Positions 21,791 through 28,647 of a stretch of DNA of 28,647 nt are shown here, one piece after another. Position numbers and translations under genes: made by a program. Numbering within the stretch: the first letter of the stretch is position 1; each line of letters opens with the position of its first letter. The notes beneath the pieces were generated by a model, which was given only the letters and a program-made list of their open reading frames with translations, was not told the origin of the DNA and did not search any database. The DNA is from Acidobacteria bacterium UBA2994 (GTDB lineage Bacteria; Acidobacteriota; Vicinamibacteria; Vicinamibacterales; UBA8438), in NCBI GenBank assembly GCA_002346545.1, contig DEAA01000032.1, forward strand, positions 94,353-122,999, in the 5' to 3' direction.

Positions 21791-23112
21791 TCATCACTGG
21801 TAAAGCGATTCCTCGTCGGATGGTGTTGCGCGGGCTGGGCGCGTCGCTGGCACTGCCGTTGCTCGACGGCATGGTTCCGGCTTTTGCGTCGACCCGGGGT
21901 GCGGCCCCGATCAAGCGCCTGGGCGTGGTCTACGTCCCCAACGGCATGATGATGCCGGACTGGACGCCCGAGGTCGCGGGGAAGGACTTCGCCTATACCC
22001 GTATTCTCAAGGCGCTCGAGCCGTATCGCGATCAGATTCAGCTGCTCTCGGGCATGCACGGAGTTGAGGGCGCTGGTCCGCACGCCCGGGCATCCACCCG
22101 GTTTCTAACTGGCGTCCCCTCCAAGCCTGATGACGGCTCGGATCTATTTGCTGGTGTATCGATGGACCAGATCGCGGGGCGGACGCTTGGAGCGGAAACG
22201 CAGCTGGCGACGCTCGAGCTTGCGCTCGACGGCCGCGACTTCGCCGGGTCGTGCGACGACGGCTTCAGCTGCGCCTACACGAATACCATTTCCTGGGCGA
22301 ACGAGACCACGCCGCTGCCGATGGAAAACAACCCGCGTGTGGTGTTCGAGCGATTGTTCGGCGATACCGGTAGCACCGACCCTGCGGTGCGGAAGGCGCG
22401 GCTCGCCAAGGACGCGAGCCTACTCGACTCGGTAGCCGAGCGTGCGGGTGACCTTTCGCGCGAGCTCGGACAGCGAGATCAGGCGAAGCTAAGCCAGTAT
22501 CTGGACGCGGTACGCGATATCGAACGCCGGATCCAGATGGCTGAGGCGCAGTCGGACCGGGAACTCCCCGTGGTGGAACAGCCGGCCGGCGTGCCGGACA
22601 CGGTGGGCGAGCATGCCGCGCTAATGTTTGACCTGATGGCGCTGGCGTATGAGACGGACCTGACCCGGGTGGCGACCTTCATGATGGGCCGCGAGATCAC
22701 CGGGCGGACCTATGCCGAGATCGGCGTGGCCGATGCTCATCACCCGATTTCTCACCACCAGCGGGACCCGGTGAAGCTCGAGAAGCTCACCAAGATCAAC
22801 GAGTACCACGTGCAGCTGTTCTCGGCCTTTGTTGATCGGTTGAAGAACACCGAGGACGGCGACGGCACGCTGTTCGACAACTCGATGATCATCTATGGCG
22901 CCGGGATGGCTGATAGCAACGCCCACGGGTCTGAGGACCTTCCAATCTTGTTGGCTGGTGGCGGTGCCGGAACCGGCGGGCGGCACGTCCGCTATGACAA
23001 GGGGACGCCGCTGGCCAATCTGCACCTCAGTCTGCTGGATCGTCTCGGCGTGCCGCTCGACAAGCTCGGACACAGCACAGGGCGGCTGCCGCTCGATCCG
23101 TTGCTGGCGTAG
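21787..23112 (+). CDS. Exported DUF1552 (HXXSHH) protein
   Basis: A 441-residue protein. The N-terminus, PRRMVLRGLGASLALPLLDG, is a Tat-like signal with twin arginines. Next comes LGVVYVPNGMMMPDWTPE, the standard DUF1552 opening, and the diagnostic HxxSHH motif is present at residues 319-324 (HPISHH). The final part, with ADSNAHGSEDLPILLAGGGAG, resembles the same region of DUF1501 proteins, so a related alkaline-phosphatase-like fold is plausible. ATG 21787 overlaps the upstream stop (ATGA) and is preceded by GGAGGACGGAG; the longer GTG-started frame is rejected. DUF1552 genes habitually follow DUF1592-group cytochrome genes, exactly as here. Its reaction is unknown. Confidence 0.92.
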   Translation: MIITGKAIPRRMVLRGLGASLALPLLDGMVPAFASTRGAAPIKRLGVVYVPNGMMMPDWTPEVAGKDFAYTRILKALEPYRDQIQLLSGMHGVEGAGPHARASTRFLTGVPSKPDDGSDLFAGVSMDQIAGRTLGAETQLATLELALDGRDFAGSCDDGFSCAYTNTISWANETTPLPMENNPRVVFERLFGDTGSTDPAVRKARLAKDASLLDSVAERAGDLSRELGQRDQAKLSQYLDAVRDIERRIQMAEAQSDRELPVVEQPAGVPDTVGEHAALMFDLMALAYETDLTRVATFMMGREITGRTYAEIGVADAHHPISHHQRDPVKLEKLTKINEYHVQLFSAFVDRLKNTEDGDGTLFDNSMIIYGAGMADSNAHGSEDLPILLAGGGAGTGGRHVRYDKGTPLANLHLSLLDRLGVPLDKLGHSTGRLPLDPLLA

Positions 23113-23148
23113 CTGCTGGGTCTCACCGGTCCAGCCGGGAGGAGCATC

Positions 23149-24102
23149 GTGAAACGCTTCGTGATTTGCGTGGCGCCGCTGGTGCTTCTGCCCGCCGCGG
23201 CCGGGGCCAATGAGACCATAAGTGACTGGATGGGTCGCTCGGCGACATTTGTCGAGGGCAAGGCCGATTCAGGCGGTGTCGCCATCTCCTATCACGTAGC
23301 GGGCGAGGGCCCGCTCGTCATCTTCGTTCATAGCATCTTTGGGCCCTGGTTCGATTTCCGTCACCAGATGGTGGCGCTATCCGAGACCCACCGGGTGGTT
23401 TCTATGTCGACGCGGGGGACCGACCGCAGTGACAAGCCCGAAGGCGTGGAGCACTACGCCAGTGCCCGGATCGCAGATGACATTAATGCACTGATCGATC
23501 ACTTCGGTGAAGAGATGGCCACGATCGTCGGACAGGACAGCGGCGGCCTGCATGCCTGGCACTTCGCGATGACCCATCCGGAGCGCACGGCGGGGCTGAT
23601 CTCGCTAGGATCGGTGCATCCGGCTGGGCTGATTCGCGAGCTGATCGACAACGAAGCACAGCAGCAGTCGACGCAGTTCCAGAACAACATGCTCCAGGAC
23701 CCACAGGCGGGCGAGCAGTTGTCTGGATTTATCGGTGGTGGACAGATGAACCCGGACGATCCTGCCGATGTCGCCGAGCTGCGGCGCGACGCCTACTCGC
23801 GGCTCGAGGTGGAGTCGATTGTTAATTTCTACAAGGCTAACTGGCCGCGTCCGCCGGTGACCGCCGACACGGTCGGGTTCGGGTTTAAGTTGGGCGAGTT
23901 CCCGCCCGTGCAGGCACCAACGCTCTTCATCTACGGCGAGAACAGCGGGCCGTTCAAGCCCGAGACCCTAAACAACATGTGGCAATGGGTCGATGGACCG
24001 CTGACGATACAAGTCCTGCCTGGCGTGGGACATGGACCACACACCGAGGCGCCTGAGTTCGTGACGCCCCGCATCGTGGAATGGCTCACGACCGGGCGCT
24101 AA
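23149..24102 (+). CDS. Exported alpha/beta hydrolase with Asp nucleophile (epoxide hydrolase/dehalogenase-like)
   Basis: A 317-residue protein. GTG 23149 is preceded by GGGAGGAG. It starts with a signal peptide (about 1-20, AAAGANE). The nucleophile elbow reads VGQDSGG with D130, as in epoxide hydrolases and haloalkane dehalogenases rather than Ser esterases. The His is H295 in GVGHGPHTEAP. The oxyanion region, usually HGFPE or HGWP, is FVHSIFGPWFDFRHQ (H61), so the glycine after His is replaced. The usual acid position near YGENSG offers E264 instead of Asp. These changes leave the substrate class open. It follows the DUF1552 gene by 36 bp and is probably in the same operon. Confidence 0.83.
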   Translation: MKRFVICVAPLVLLPAAAGANETISDWMGRSATFVEGKADSGGVAISYHVAGEGPLVIFVHSIFGPWFDFRHQMVALSETHRVVSMSTRGTDRSDKPEGVEHYASARIADDINALIDHFGEEMATIVGQDSGGLHAWHFAMTHPERTAGLISLGSVHPAGLIRELIDNEAQQQSTQFQNNMLQDPQAGEQLSGFIGGGQMNPDDPADVAELRRDAYSRLEVESIVNFYKANWPRPPVTADTVGFGFKLGEFPPVQAPTLFIYGENSGPFKPETLNNMWQWVDGPLTIQVLPGVGHGPHTEAPEFVTPRIVEWLTTGR

Positions 24103-24142
24103 GAGCGAGCCCGGGTCGTCAGCCTACCAGCGGTGCTTTGGC

Positions 24143-24150
24143 AAGGAGGA
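24143..24150 (+). promoter_or_regulatory. Strong ribosome-binding site fixing the GTG start at 24156
   Basis: AAGGAGGA ends about 5 nt before GTG 24156. A GTG at 24151 is out of frame and runs into a stop at once, and the longer in-frame start at 24081 overlaps the previous gene. Confidence 0.7.
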
Positions 24151-24155
24151 GTGCC

Positions 24156-25154
24156 GTGATTTATCCTCGACATCCGTTCGCAGCATTTGCGGTTGCCCTG
24201 GCTGTGTCGTTCCCGATGACGGCGGTCGCCCAGGACTGGACCGTACCCAGGACACCCGACGACCAGCCGGATCTGCAGGGGGTCTGGGCCAACAATAACG
24301 TAACGCCGTTGCAACGTCCCGAGGTGCTCGGGGAGCGGACCACGCTGACTGACGAAGAAGTCGCGGCGCTCCAGTCACGAGCCGGCGAGCTGTTTAGCGA
24401 CGAATCAGGTGACGCCGCGTTCGGCGACAGCGTGTTCGCAGCGGCCCTGGCTGAAGCCGAGTCCTTCAGCTCGCGCGATGCAGCCACTGGCAACTACAAC
24501 CAGTTTTGGATGGTGGAGCGCGAGTGGGACAACCGCACGTCGCTCATTATCGATCCGTCGAGCGGCCGGCTGCCGGCCCAGACGGATCGCGCGCGGTCGC
24601 GCGCGGCCGATCGGGCCGAGGCTCGGCGCCGACACGCGTGGGGACCAGAGGACCGCAGTCTCGGCGAGCGTTGTATCACCTGGGGCGCGCCCCGCCTCGG
24701 TGCCGGCTACAACAGCTACATACAGATCTTTCAGACGTCGACCCATGTCGTGCTCTACCAGGAGATGGGTGGACCACGAGTTATCCCGATCACGACCGCC
24801 AAACACGTAAACGATCGCGTTCGCTTGTGGCACGGTGACTCGAGGGCCCGGTGGGAAGGCGACACGCTGGTGGTCGAGACTCAGAACTACTCGCCGAAAG
24901 TCTCGATCATGGGTGCCGCCGAAGGTCTGTATATTGAGGAACGGTTGACCCGGGTCAGTGACGGCGTCATCGAGTACGAAGTAACCATGAGCGACCCAGA
25001 CACCTGGGCTGCGCCATGGACAGCGATGATTCCGCTGAGAAGCTCACGCGATCCGGTGTTCGAGTACGCGTGCCACGAAGGGAACATTGGCATGGACGGC
25101 ATCATGACCGGCGCGCGCGCGCTTGAGCGCGCCGAGGCCGAGGGCGGGCAGTAG
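24156..25154 (+). CDS. Conserved secreted protein, PDLQGVW/ACHEGN family (copy 2)
   Basis: A 332-residue protein, paralogous to the one at 4102-5118. A signal peptide (about 1-25, ending TAVAQ) precedes PDLQGVWANNNVTPLQRP. Further shared motifs are NYNQFW, TSLIIDPSSGRLPAQTDRAR, a conserved Cys (ERCITWG), IQIFQTSTHVVLYQEM, GDSRARWEGDTLVVETQNY, WAAPWTAMIPL and FEYACHEGNIGM. The two copies differ mainly in the region before NYNQFW and in the loop after RVIP. No catalytic motif from a named family is recognised. Its neighbours here are hydrolases, whereas copy 1 is coupled to a VOC protein; this suggests an accessory role usable with several enzymes. Stretches of alternating GC near the 3' end are just Ala/Arg codons. 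Confidence 0.82.
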   Translation: MIYPRHPFAAFAVALAVSFPMTAVAQDWTVPRTPDDQPDLQGVWANNNVTPLQRPEVLGERTTLTDEEVAALQSRAGELFSDESGDAAFGDSVFAAALAEAESFSSRDAATGNYNQFWMVEREWDNRTSLIIDPSSGRLPAQTDRARSRAADRAEARRRHAWGPEDRSLGERCITWGAPRLGAGYNSYIQIFQTSTHVVLYQEMGGPRVIPITTAKHVNDRVRLWHGDSRARWEGDTLVVETQNYSPKVSIMGAAEGLYIEERLTRVSDGVIEYEVTMSDPDTWAAPWTAMIPLRSSRDPVFEYACHEGNIGMDGIMTGARALERAEAEGGQ

Positions 25155-25190
25155 TTGCTCTTGAGGACCGAGTCAAGGAGCGAGAGATAG

Positions 25191-26789
25191 ATGACGCAGG
25201 CTAGCAGGCTGATCGTGGGATGGGGTGTTGCCGTGGCGCTGGCGGGCGTGGCCGCCTGCGGCACCGGTCCGGCTCCGGAGGAGAGCGAGGTGTCGGGCGC
25301 GGGTTCTCCCCCGTTGTGCGAGGCGCTAGCGTCGCTGTCGCTCTCGAACGTCCAAATCACGATGGCCGAGGTGGTGCCGGCCGGCGGCTTCGAGCCGCCG
25401 CTGCCACCGGGGCGGTCGCTGTCGGGAGGGCAGGTGCGACAATACGGTGCGTTGCCGGAATTTTGCCGGGTGGCCGCCACGCTGACGCCGTCCGACGACT
25501 CGGACATCAAGATGGAGGTCTGGCTCCCGACCGACGGCTGGAACGGGAAGCTCCAAGCGGTCGGCAATGGAGCCTTCACTGGCAGCCTTCGCTACGGCGG
25601 CGGGCGTTCGATGTCTACCGGGCTCGAGCGCGGCTATGCCACGACGTCAACTGACACGGGTCATGTGGGAGGGAGCGCCGAGTTCGGCTACCAGCACCCG
25701 GAGAAAGTGATCGACTTCGGGTATCGCTCGGTCCATGAGATGACGGTCACCGCCAAGGACGTTATCGCCGCCTACTACGGAGACGCTCCCGATTACTCGT
25801 ACTTCTTCGGCTGCTCGGCCGGCGGCCGGCAGGCGATTGCCGAGGCGCAGAAGTATCCGGAGGATTACGACGGTATCGTCGCCTGGGCTCCTGGGAACGA
25901 CTGGATGGGGCGGGCGGCCGGCGCCCTCCGCGTAGCCAAGCACGTGCATGACAACCCGGCCGCGGCGCTGCCCGAAGCCAAGCGTGCTCTTCTGGTCGAG
26001 GGGGCGCTCGAGGCGTGCGATGCGGCCGACGGGGTGGAAGACCGGGTCATCAACGACCCCGAACGTTGTGACTTCGATCCGGGGGTGCTCGAGTGTGACG
26101 GCGCCGACGGTGCAGATTGCTTGACGGCGGCTCAGGTGGGTACGGCGCGGATGATGTACGAATCGCCGGCGAACCCGGCGAGCGGGCGCCTGATCACGGG
26201 CGCGTATCCGGGCAGCGAGGCGAACTGGACCGATGAGGGATGGACGCGCTCGGCCCGGAACACCGGGCTTGAACAATACCGCTATCTCACCTACCAGGAC
26301 CTCGATTGGACGATCGATCGGTTCGATTTCGAGACCGATATCGCGAAGGCCGAGGAAGTAGACGGCGAGACACTGAATACTCTGGATCCGGACCTGCGTC
26401 CGTTCCTCGAGCGGGGCGGGAAGTTGCTGACGTCGCACGGTTGGAGCGATGCCCAAATCTCGCCGGTAAACGCCATTCAGTACTACCGGCGCGTGGTCGA
26501 ATTGGTCGGTGACGAGGACGTGGTCCAGGAGGGCTACCGCCTGTTCATGGCGCCCGGCATGGGGCACTGCGCCGGAGGCGAAGGTCCCAACTGGTTCGAC
26601 GCGCTGACTGTCATGGAACAGTGGGTCGAAGAAGGGCAGGCGCCGGACCAGATCGTGGCTCAGCGGGAGCGTGACGGTCAGGTGGATCGCACGCGGCCCC
26701 TGTGTCCCTACCCGCAGGTGGCCGTCTACAACGGCAGCGGCAGTACCGACGCGGCCGAGAATTTCTCCTGTCAGCTCCCCACCGATTAG
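25191..26789 (+). CDS. Tannase/feruloyl-esterase-family lipoprotein
   Basis: A 532-residue protein. ATG 25191 follows AAGGAG by 10 nt. A signal with a lipobox-like VAAC places the lipidated Cys at residue 23. The CS-D-HC catalytic arrangement of the tannase family is complete: C208-S209 in GCSAGG, D420 in HGWSDAQ and H459-C460 in MGHCAGG, so the Cys pair can form the disulfide that joins Ser and His. Opening residues NVQITMAEVVPAGGF and the EVWLPTDGWNGKLQAVGNGAF block are also typical. The family hydrolyses aromatic esters such as gallates, ferulates or MHET-like compounds; the actual substrate is unknown. It lies 36 bp after the PDLQGVW copy 2 gene and is probably co-transcribed. Confidence 0.92.
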   Translation: MTQASRLIVGWGVAVALAGVAACGTGPAPEESEVSGAGSPPLCEALASLSLSNVQITMAEVVPAGGFEPPLPPGRSLSGGQVRQYGALPEFCRVAATLTPSDDSDIKMEVWLPTDGWNGKLQAVGNGAFTGSLRYGGGRSMSTGLERGYATTSTDTGHVGGSAEFGYQHPEKVIDFGYRSVHEMTVTAKDVIAAYYGDAPDYSYFFGCSAGGRQAIAEAQKYPEDYDGIVAWAPGNDWMGRAAGALRVAKHVHDNPAAALPEAKRALLVEGALEACDAADGVEDRVINDPERCDFDPGVLECDGADGADCLTAAQVGTARMMYESPANPASGRLITGAYPGSEANWTDEGWTRSARNTGLEQYRYLTYQDLDWTIDRFDFETDIAKAEEVDGETLNTLDPDLRPFLERGGKLLTSHGWSDAQISPVNAIQYYRRVVELVGDEDVVQEGYRLFMAPGMGHCAGGEGPNWFDALTVMEQWVEEGQAPDQIVAQRERDGQVDRTRPLCPYPQVAVYNGSGSTDAAENFSCQLPTD

Positions 26790-26790
26790 G

Positions 26791-27654
26791 TTGAGTCGCC
26801 ACTCTCGCCCTTGCCTCGTGGTCGTGGTTGGGCTGGCCGTTCTGCTGCTGGTGGTCTGGCCAGCTCGAGCCGAGGAGTCCTCCTTGGTCGAGGTCCTCCA
26901 GCGGGCCACCGAGTACGTCGAGACGCTTCACGCACAGCTTTCGGGGATGGTGGCCGAGGAGCGGTATGAACAGGAGGCGCGCGGTGGCGGCCGCTCGGGG
27001 CGCCGGCGCTTGGTGTCCGACTTCTTGCTTGTGCAGCCGGAGGGGGCCGAACGGTATTACGGGTTCCGTGACGTGTTCGAGGCCGATGGCCGTCAGGTGC
27101 GCGACCGGGAAGAGCGGCTGGCTCGGCTCTTTCTCGATCCCACCGCCTCTGCCGAACGCCAGATCGAGCGGATCCTTACCGAGAGCGCTCTCTACAACAT
27201 CGGCGGGGTGCAGCGGAACTTCAACGTGCCGACTTTCGCGCTGCTGTTTCTCCGCGAATCTCACAAGAGCCGGTTCAGCTTCGAGCGGGTGGATGACGAC
27301 GATCCGCCGTTGGGGCTCGACGCCCCGGATGGAGACGAACTCTGGGTGGTGAGTTACCGGGAGACCTGGCCGACCACGGTCATTCGGGGGGCTGACCGAC
27401 GGAACATGCCTGCCCAGGGACGGTTCTGGGTCGCGCCGGCAACCGGACGGGTGCTGGCGACCGAGCTTGCGGTGGACGACCAGGCGCTGCGGGCCACCAT
27501 CACGGTACGGTTCGAGCCGCACGACATCGGGCACGCCGTGCCGGTCGAAATGCGTGAGCGGTATGACAATCGGCGGACGGTGACTCGTGTCGATGGGACG
27601 GCCACCTACAGCCGATTCAGACGGTTCCAGATCGACGTCAGCGAAGCCAGATAG
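26791..27654 (+). CDS. Secreted protein of unknown function
   Basis: A 287-residue protein starting at TTG 26791, directly after the esterase stop (TAG 26787-26789). This start gives a signal peptide (about residues 8-28, ending WPARAEE). GTG 26818 is a possible shorter start but would truncate the signal. The mature part begins with a helix, [30 protein letters not shown], then a beta-rich domain with [24 protein letters not shown] and [14 protein letters not shown], ending in the strand [11 protein letters not shown]. The layout resembles lipid- or carrier-binding half-barrels (LolA-like) seen in other Acidobacteriota secreted proteins, but I see no proof. No catalytic motif is visible. Neighbouring genes on both sides encode esterases, so a partner role is possible. 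Confidence 0.7.
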   Translation: MSRHSRPCLVVVVGLAVLLLVVWPARAEESSLVEVLQRATEYVETLHAQLSGMVAEERYEQEARGGGRSGRRRLVSDFLLVQPEGAERYYGFRDVFEADGRQVRDREERLARLFLDPTASAERQIERILTESALYNIGGVQRNFNVPTFALLFLRESHKSRFSFERVDDDDPPLGLDAPDGDELWVVSYRETWPTTVIRGADRRNMPAQGRFWVAPATGRVLATELAVDDQALRATITVRFEPHDIGHAVPVEMRERYDNRRTVTRVDGTATYSRFRRFQIDVSEAR

Positions 27655-27692
27655 GGACCGGTCTACAATGGCCCCCACGGGAGCTAGAAGAG

Positions 27693-28647
27693 ATGAGAAT
27701 CCAGCAGTGGTGCGTGATCGGTAGTCTGGTGGCCGGAGTCGGGTGCGGCGGGGGCGAGATGACCCAAGAGCCGGCTGAGTCGGGTCACAGCCCCGTGGCC
27801 AAGACCCGGCACGGTGAGCTCGAAGGCGTGTGGGCGGACGAAGCCGCCGGGATCGCTGTCTATCGCGGCGTGCGGTTTGCGCAGCCCCCTGTCGGTGAGT
27901 TGCGCTGGCGTCCGCCGATGCCGGTTGAGGCGTGGGACGGTACCGAGATAGCCGACGCGTTCGGGCCCGCCTGCTGGCAGGCCCGCAATGCCGACGACTC
28001 GGTCTACTCCCGAGGCAACCTCGAGCGCAGCGAGGACTGCCTGACGCTGAACGTTTGGAGCCCGGCCACGGTTGGTCAGTCGCTGCCGGTTATGGTGTGG
28101 TTCCATGGCGGTGGGCATACCGGCGGCGTGGGAAGCGCTAAGGTGTTCGACGGCACCGCCATGGCTCGGAAGGGCGTGCTAATGGTGACCGCGAACTACC
28201 GGCTGGGTCCGCTCGGGTTTCTGGCGCACCCGGCGCTTTCGGCCGAGTCGGAGCATGGCGTCTCAGGCAACTACGGGCTACTCGACCATGTGGCCACCCT
28301 GCAGTGGGTGCAGGACAACATCACCGCCTTCGGTGGCGATCCGGGTAACGTCACGATCTTCGGTCAGTCGGCCGGATCCTGGTCGGTGTGTGCGATGCAC
28401 GCCTCGCCTTTGGCGCGCGGGCTGTTCCAGAAGGCTATCGGTCATTCCGGCGGCTGCCTGGGAGCTCCACGAGCCCATCTAGACGGTGCTGGTGGTAATG
28501 CGACGGGACGATCCGGCCATGAGGCTGGGCTGGCAGTGGCGGCCGTGCTCGGCGCTGAGGGCGAAGATGCCGCGGCGGCGGCCGCGATCCGGGCGGCGTC
28601 GCCTGAGGACGTGATGGCGGCGCAGCGCGAGGCGGGTGTCAGGACCG
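27693..28647 (+). CDS. Type-B carboxylesterase (para-nitrobenzyl esterase family), partial at window end
   Basis: The frame stays open to the window edge (318 residues seen; members are usually about 500-550). A signal and a weak lipobox-like VGC precede [13 protein letters not shown], the family opening. [19 protein letters not shown], the EDCLTLNVW motif and [10 protein letters not shown] (oxyanion hole from H138) are present, and the nucleophile is S226 in GQSAGS. The acid and His of the triad are beyond the window. These enzymes hydrolyse carboxylic esters in the envelope. ATG 27693 has only a purine-rich GAGCTAGAAGAG ahead. It is 38 bp after the secreted unknown, so it is probably the end of, or a later gene in, the same plus-strand run. 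Confidence 0.88.
   Translation, partial: MRIQQWCVIGSLVAGVGCGGGEMTQEPAESGHSPVAKTRHGELEGVWADEAAGIAVYRGVRFAQPPVGELRWRPPMPVEAWDGTEIADAFGPACWQARNADDSVYSRGNLERSEDCLTLNVWSPATVGQSLPVMVWFHGGGHTGGVGSAKVFDGTAMARKGVLMVTANYRLGPLGFLAHPALSAESEHGVSGNYGLLDHVATLQWVQDNITAFGGDPGNVTIFGQSAGSWSVCAMHASPLARGLFQKAIGHSGGCLGAPRAHLDGAGGNATGRSGHEAGLAVAAVLGAEGEDAAAAAAIRAASPEDVMAAQREAGVRT

Noticed and set aside
25108..25134. Alternating GC tract near the end of the 24156 gene
   Set aside because: It encodes Ala-Arg-Ala-Leu-Glu-Arg in a frame conserved with the paralogue and needs no special explanation.
25647..27678. Long minus-strand open frames (420 and 355 residues) opposite the esterase and the secreted unknown
   Set aside because: They have no recognisable motifs and lie antisense to genes with complete catalytic motifs and good starts.

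Overview
This is a GC-rich bacterial window, densely packed with genes for exported proteins. Nothing in it is phage, plasmid, CRISPR, tRNA or rRNA. The gene content suggests an uncultured Acidobacteriota of the Vicinamibacteria type, though Planctomycetota or another soil or marine heterotroph remains possible. The markers are paired 'planctomycete cytochrome' families (PSCyt1/DUF1549/DUF1553 with DUF1501, and DUF1592-group with DUF1552), a PQQ dehydrogenase with an N-terminal haem domain, a DUF5916 barrel, SpoIIE phosphatases and Tat/Sec-exported hydrolases. This placement is inferred from family content, not from a marker gene.

Layout. 1-1274 (minus, cut by the window edge): PQQ dehydrogenase with a cytochrome c domain. 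It diverges from 1398-3663 (plus): a cytochrome c / copper monooxygenase fusion and a secreted unknown protein. 3664-4101 is a largely empty gap. 4102-5978 (plus): a secreted unknown protein translationally coupled to a secreted VOC protein. 6194-8484 (minus): a TIGR01777-type oxidoreductase coupled to a SpoIIE-type phosphatase. 8621-8955 holds the wreck of a DUF1080-like gene. 9028-16644 (plus): a DUF1549/LamG/DUF1553 cytochrome, its DUF1501 partner, and a DUF5916 outer-membrane-type protein carrying an unusual TolB-like N-terminus. 16793-19000 (minus): two tandem paralogous membrane proteins and a Tat-exported cyclase/formamidase-like enzyme. 19047-19254 is a frameshifted stub of a Ser/Thr kinase. 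19319-28647 (plus): a run of seven genes, a DUF1592-group cytochrome, DUF1552, an alpha/beta hydrolase with an Asp nucleophile, a second copy of the secreted unknown family, a tannase/feruloyl-esterase lipoprotein, a secreted unknown, and a type-B carboxylesterase cut by the window edge.

How it may work together. Most products have a Sec, Tat or lipoprotein signal. Four of them carry CxxCH haem sites, six sites in total. A reasonable inference is a periplasmic or cell-surface oxidative and hydrolytic system for complex organic compounds such as aromatic esters: esterases release substrates, and the PQQ, copper and haem proteins oxidise them. The substrate is not readable from sequence. The most interesting points are the haem-copper monooxygenase fusion with a full copper ligand set, both cytochrome/Tat-partner pairs in one locus, the TolB-like/DUF5916 fusion, two copies of an uncharacterised secreted family placed beside different enzymes, and two decaying gene remnants.
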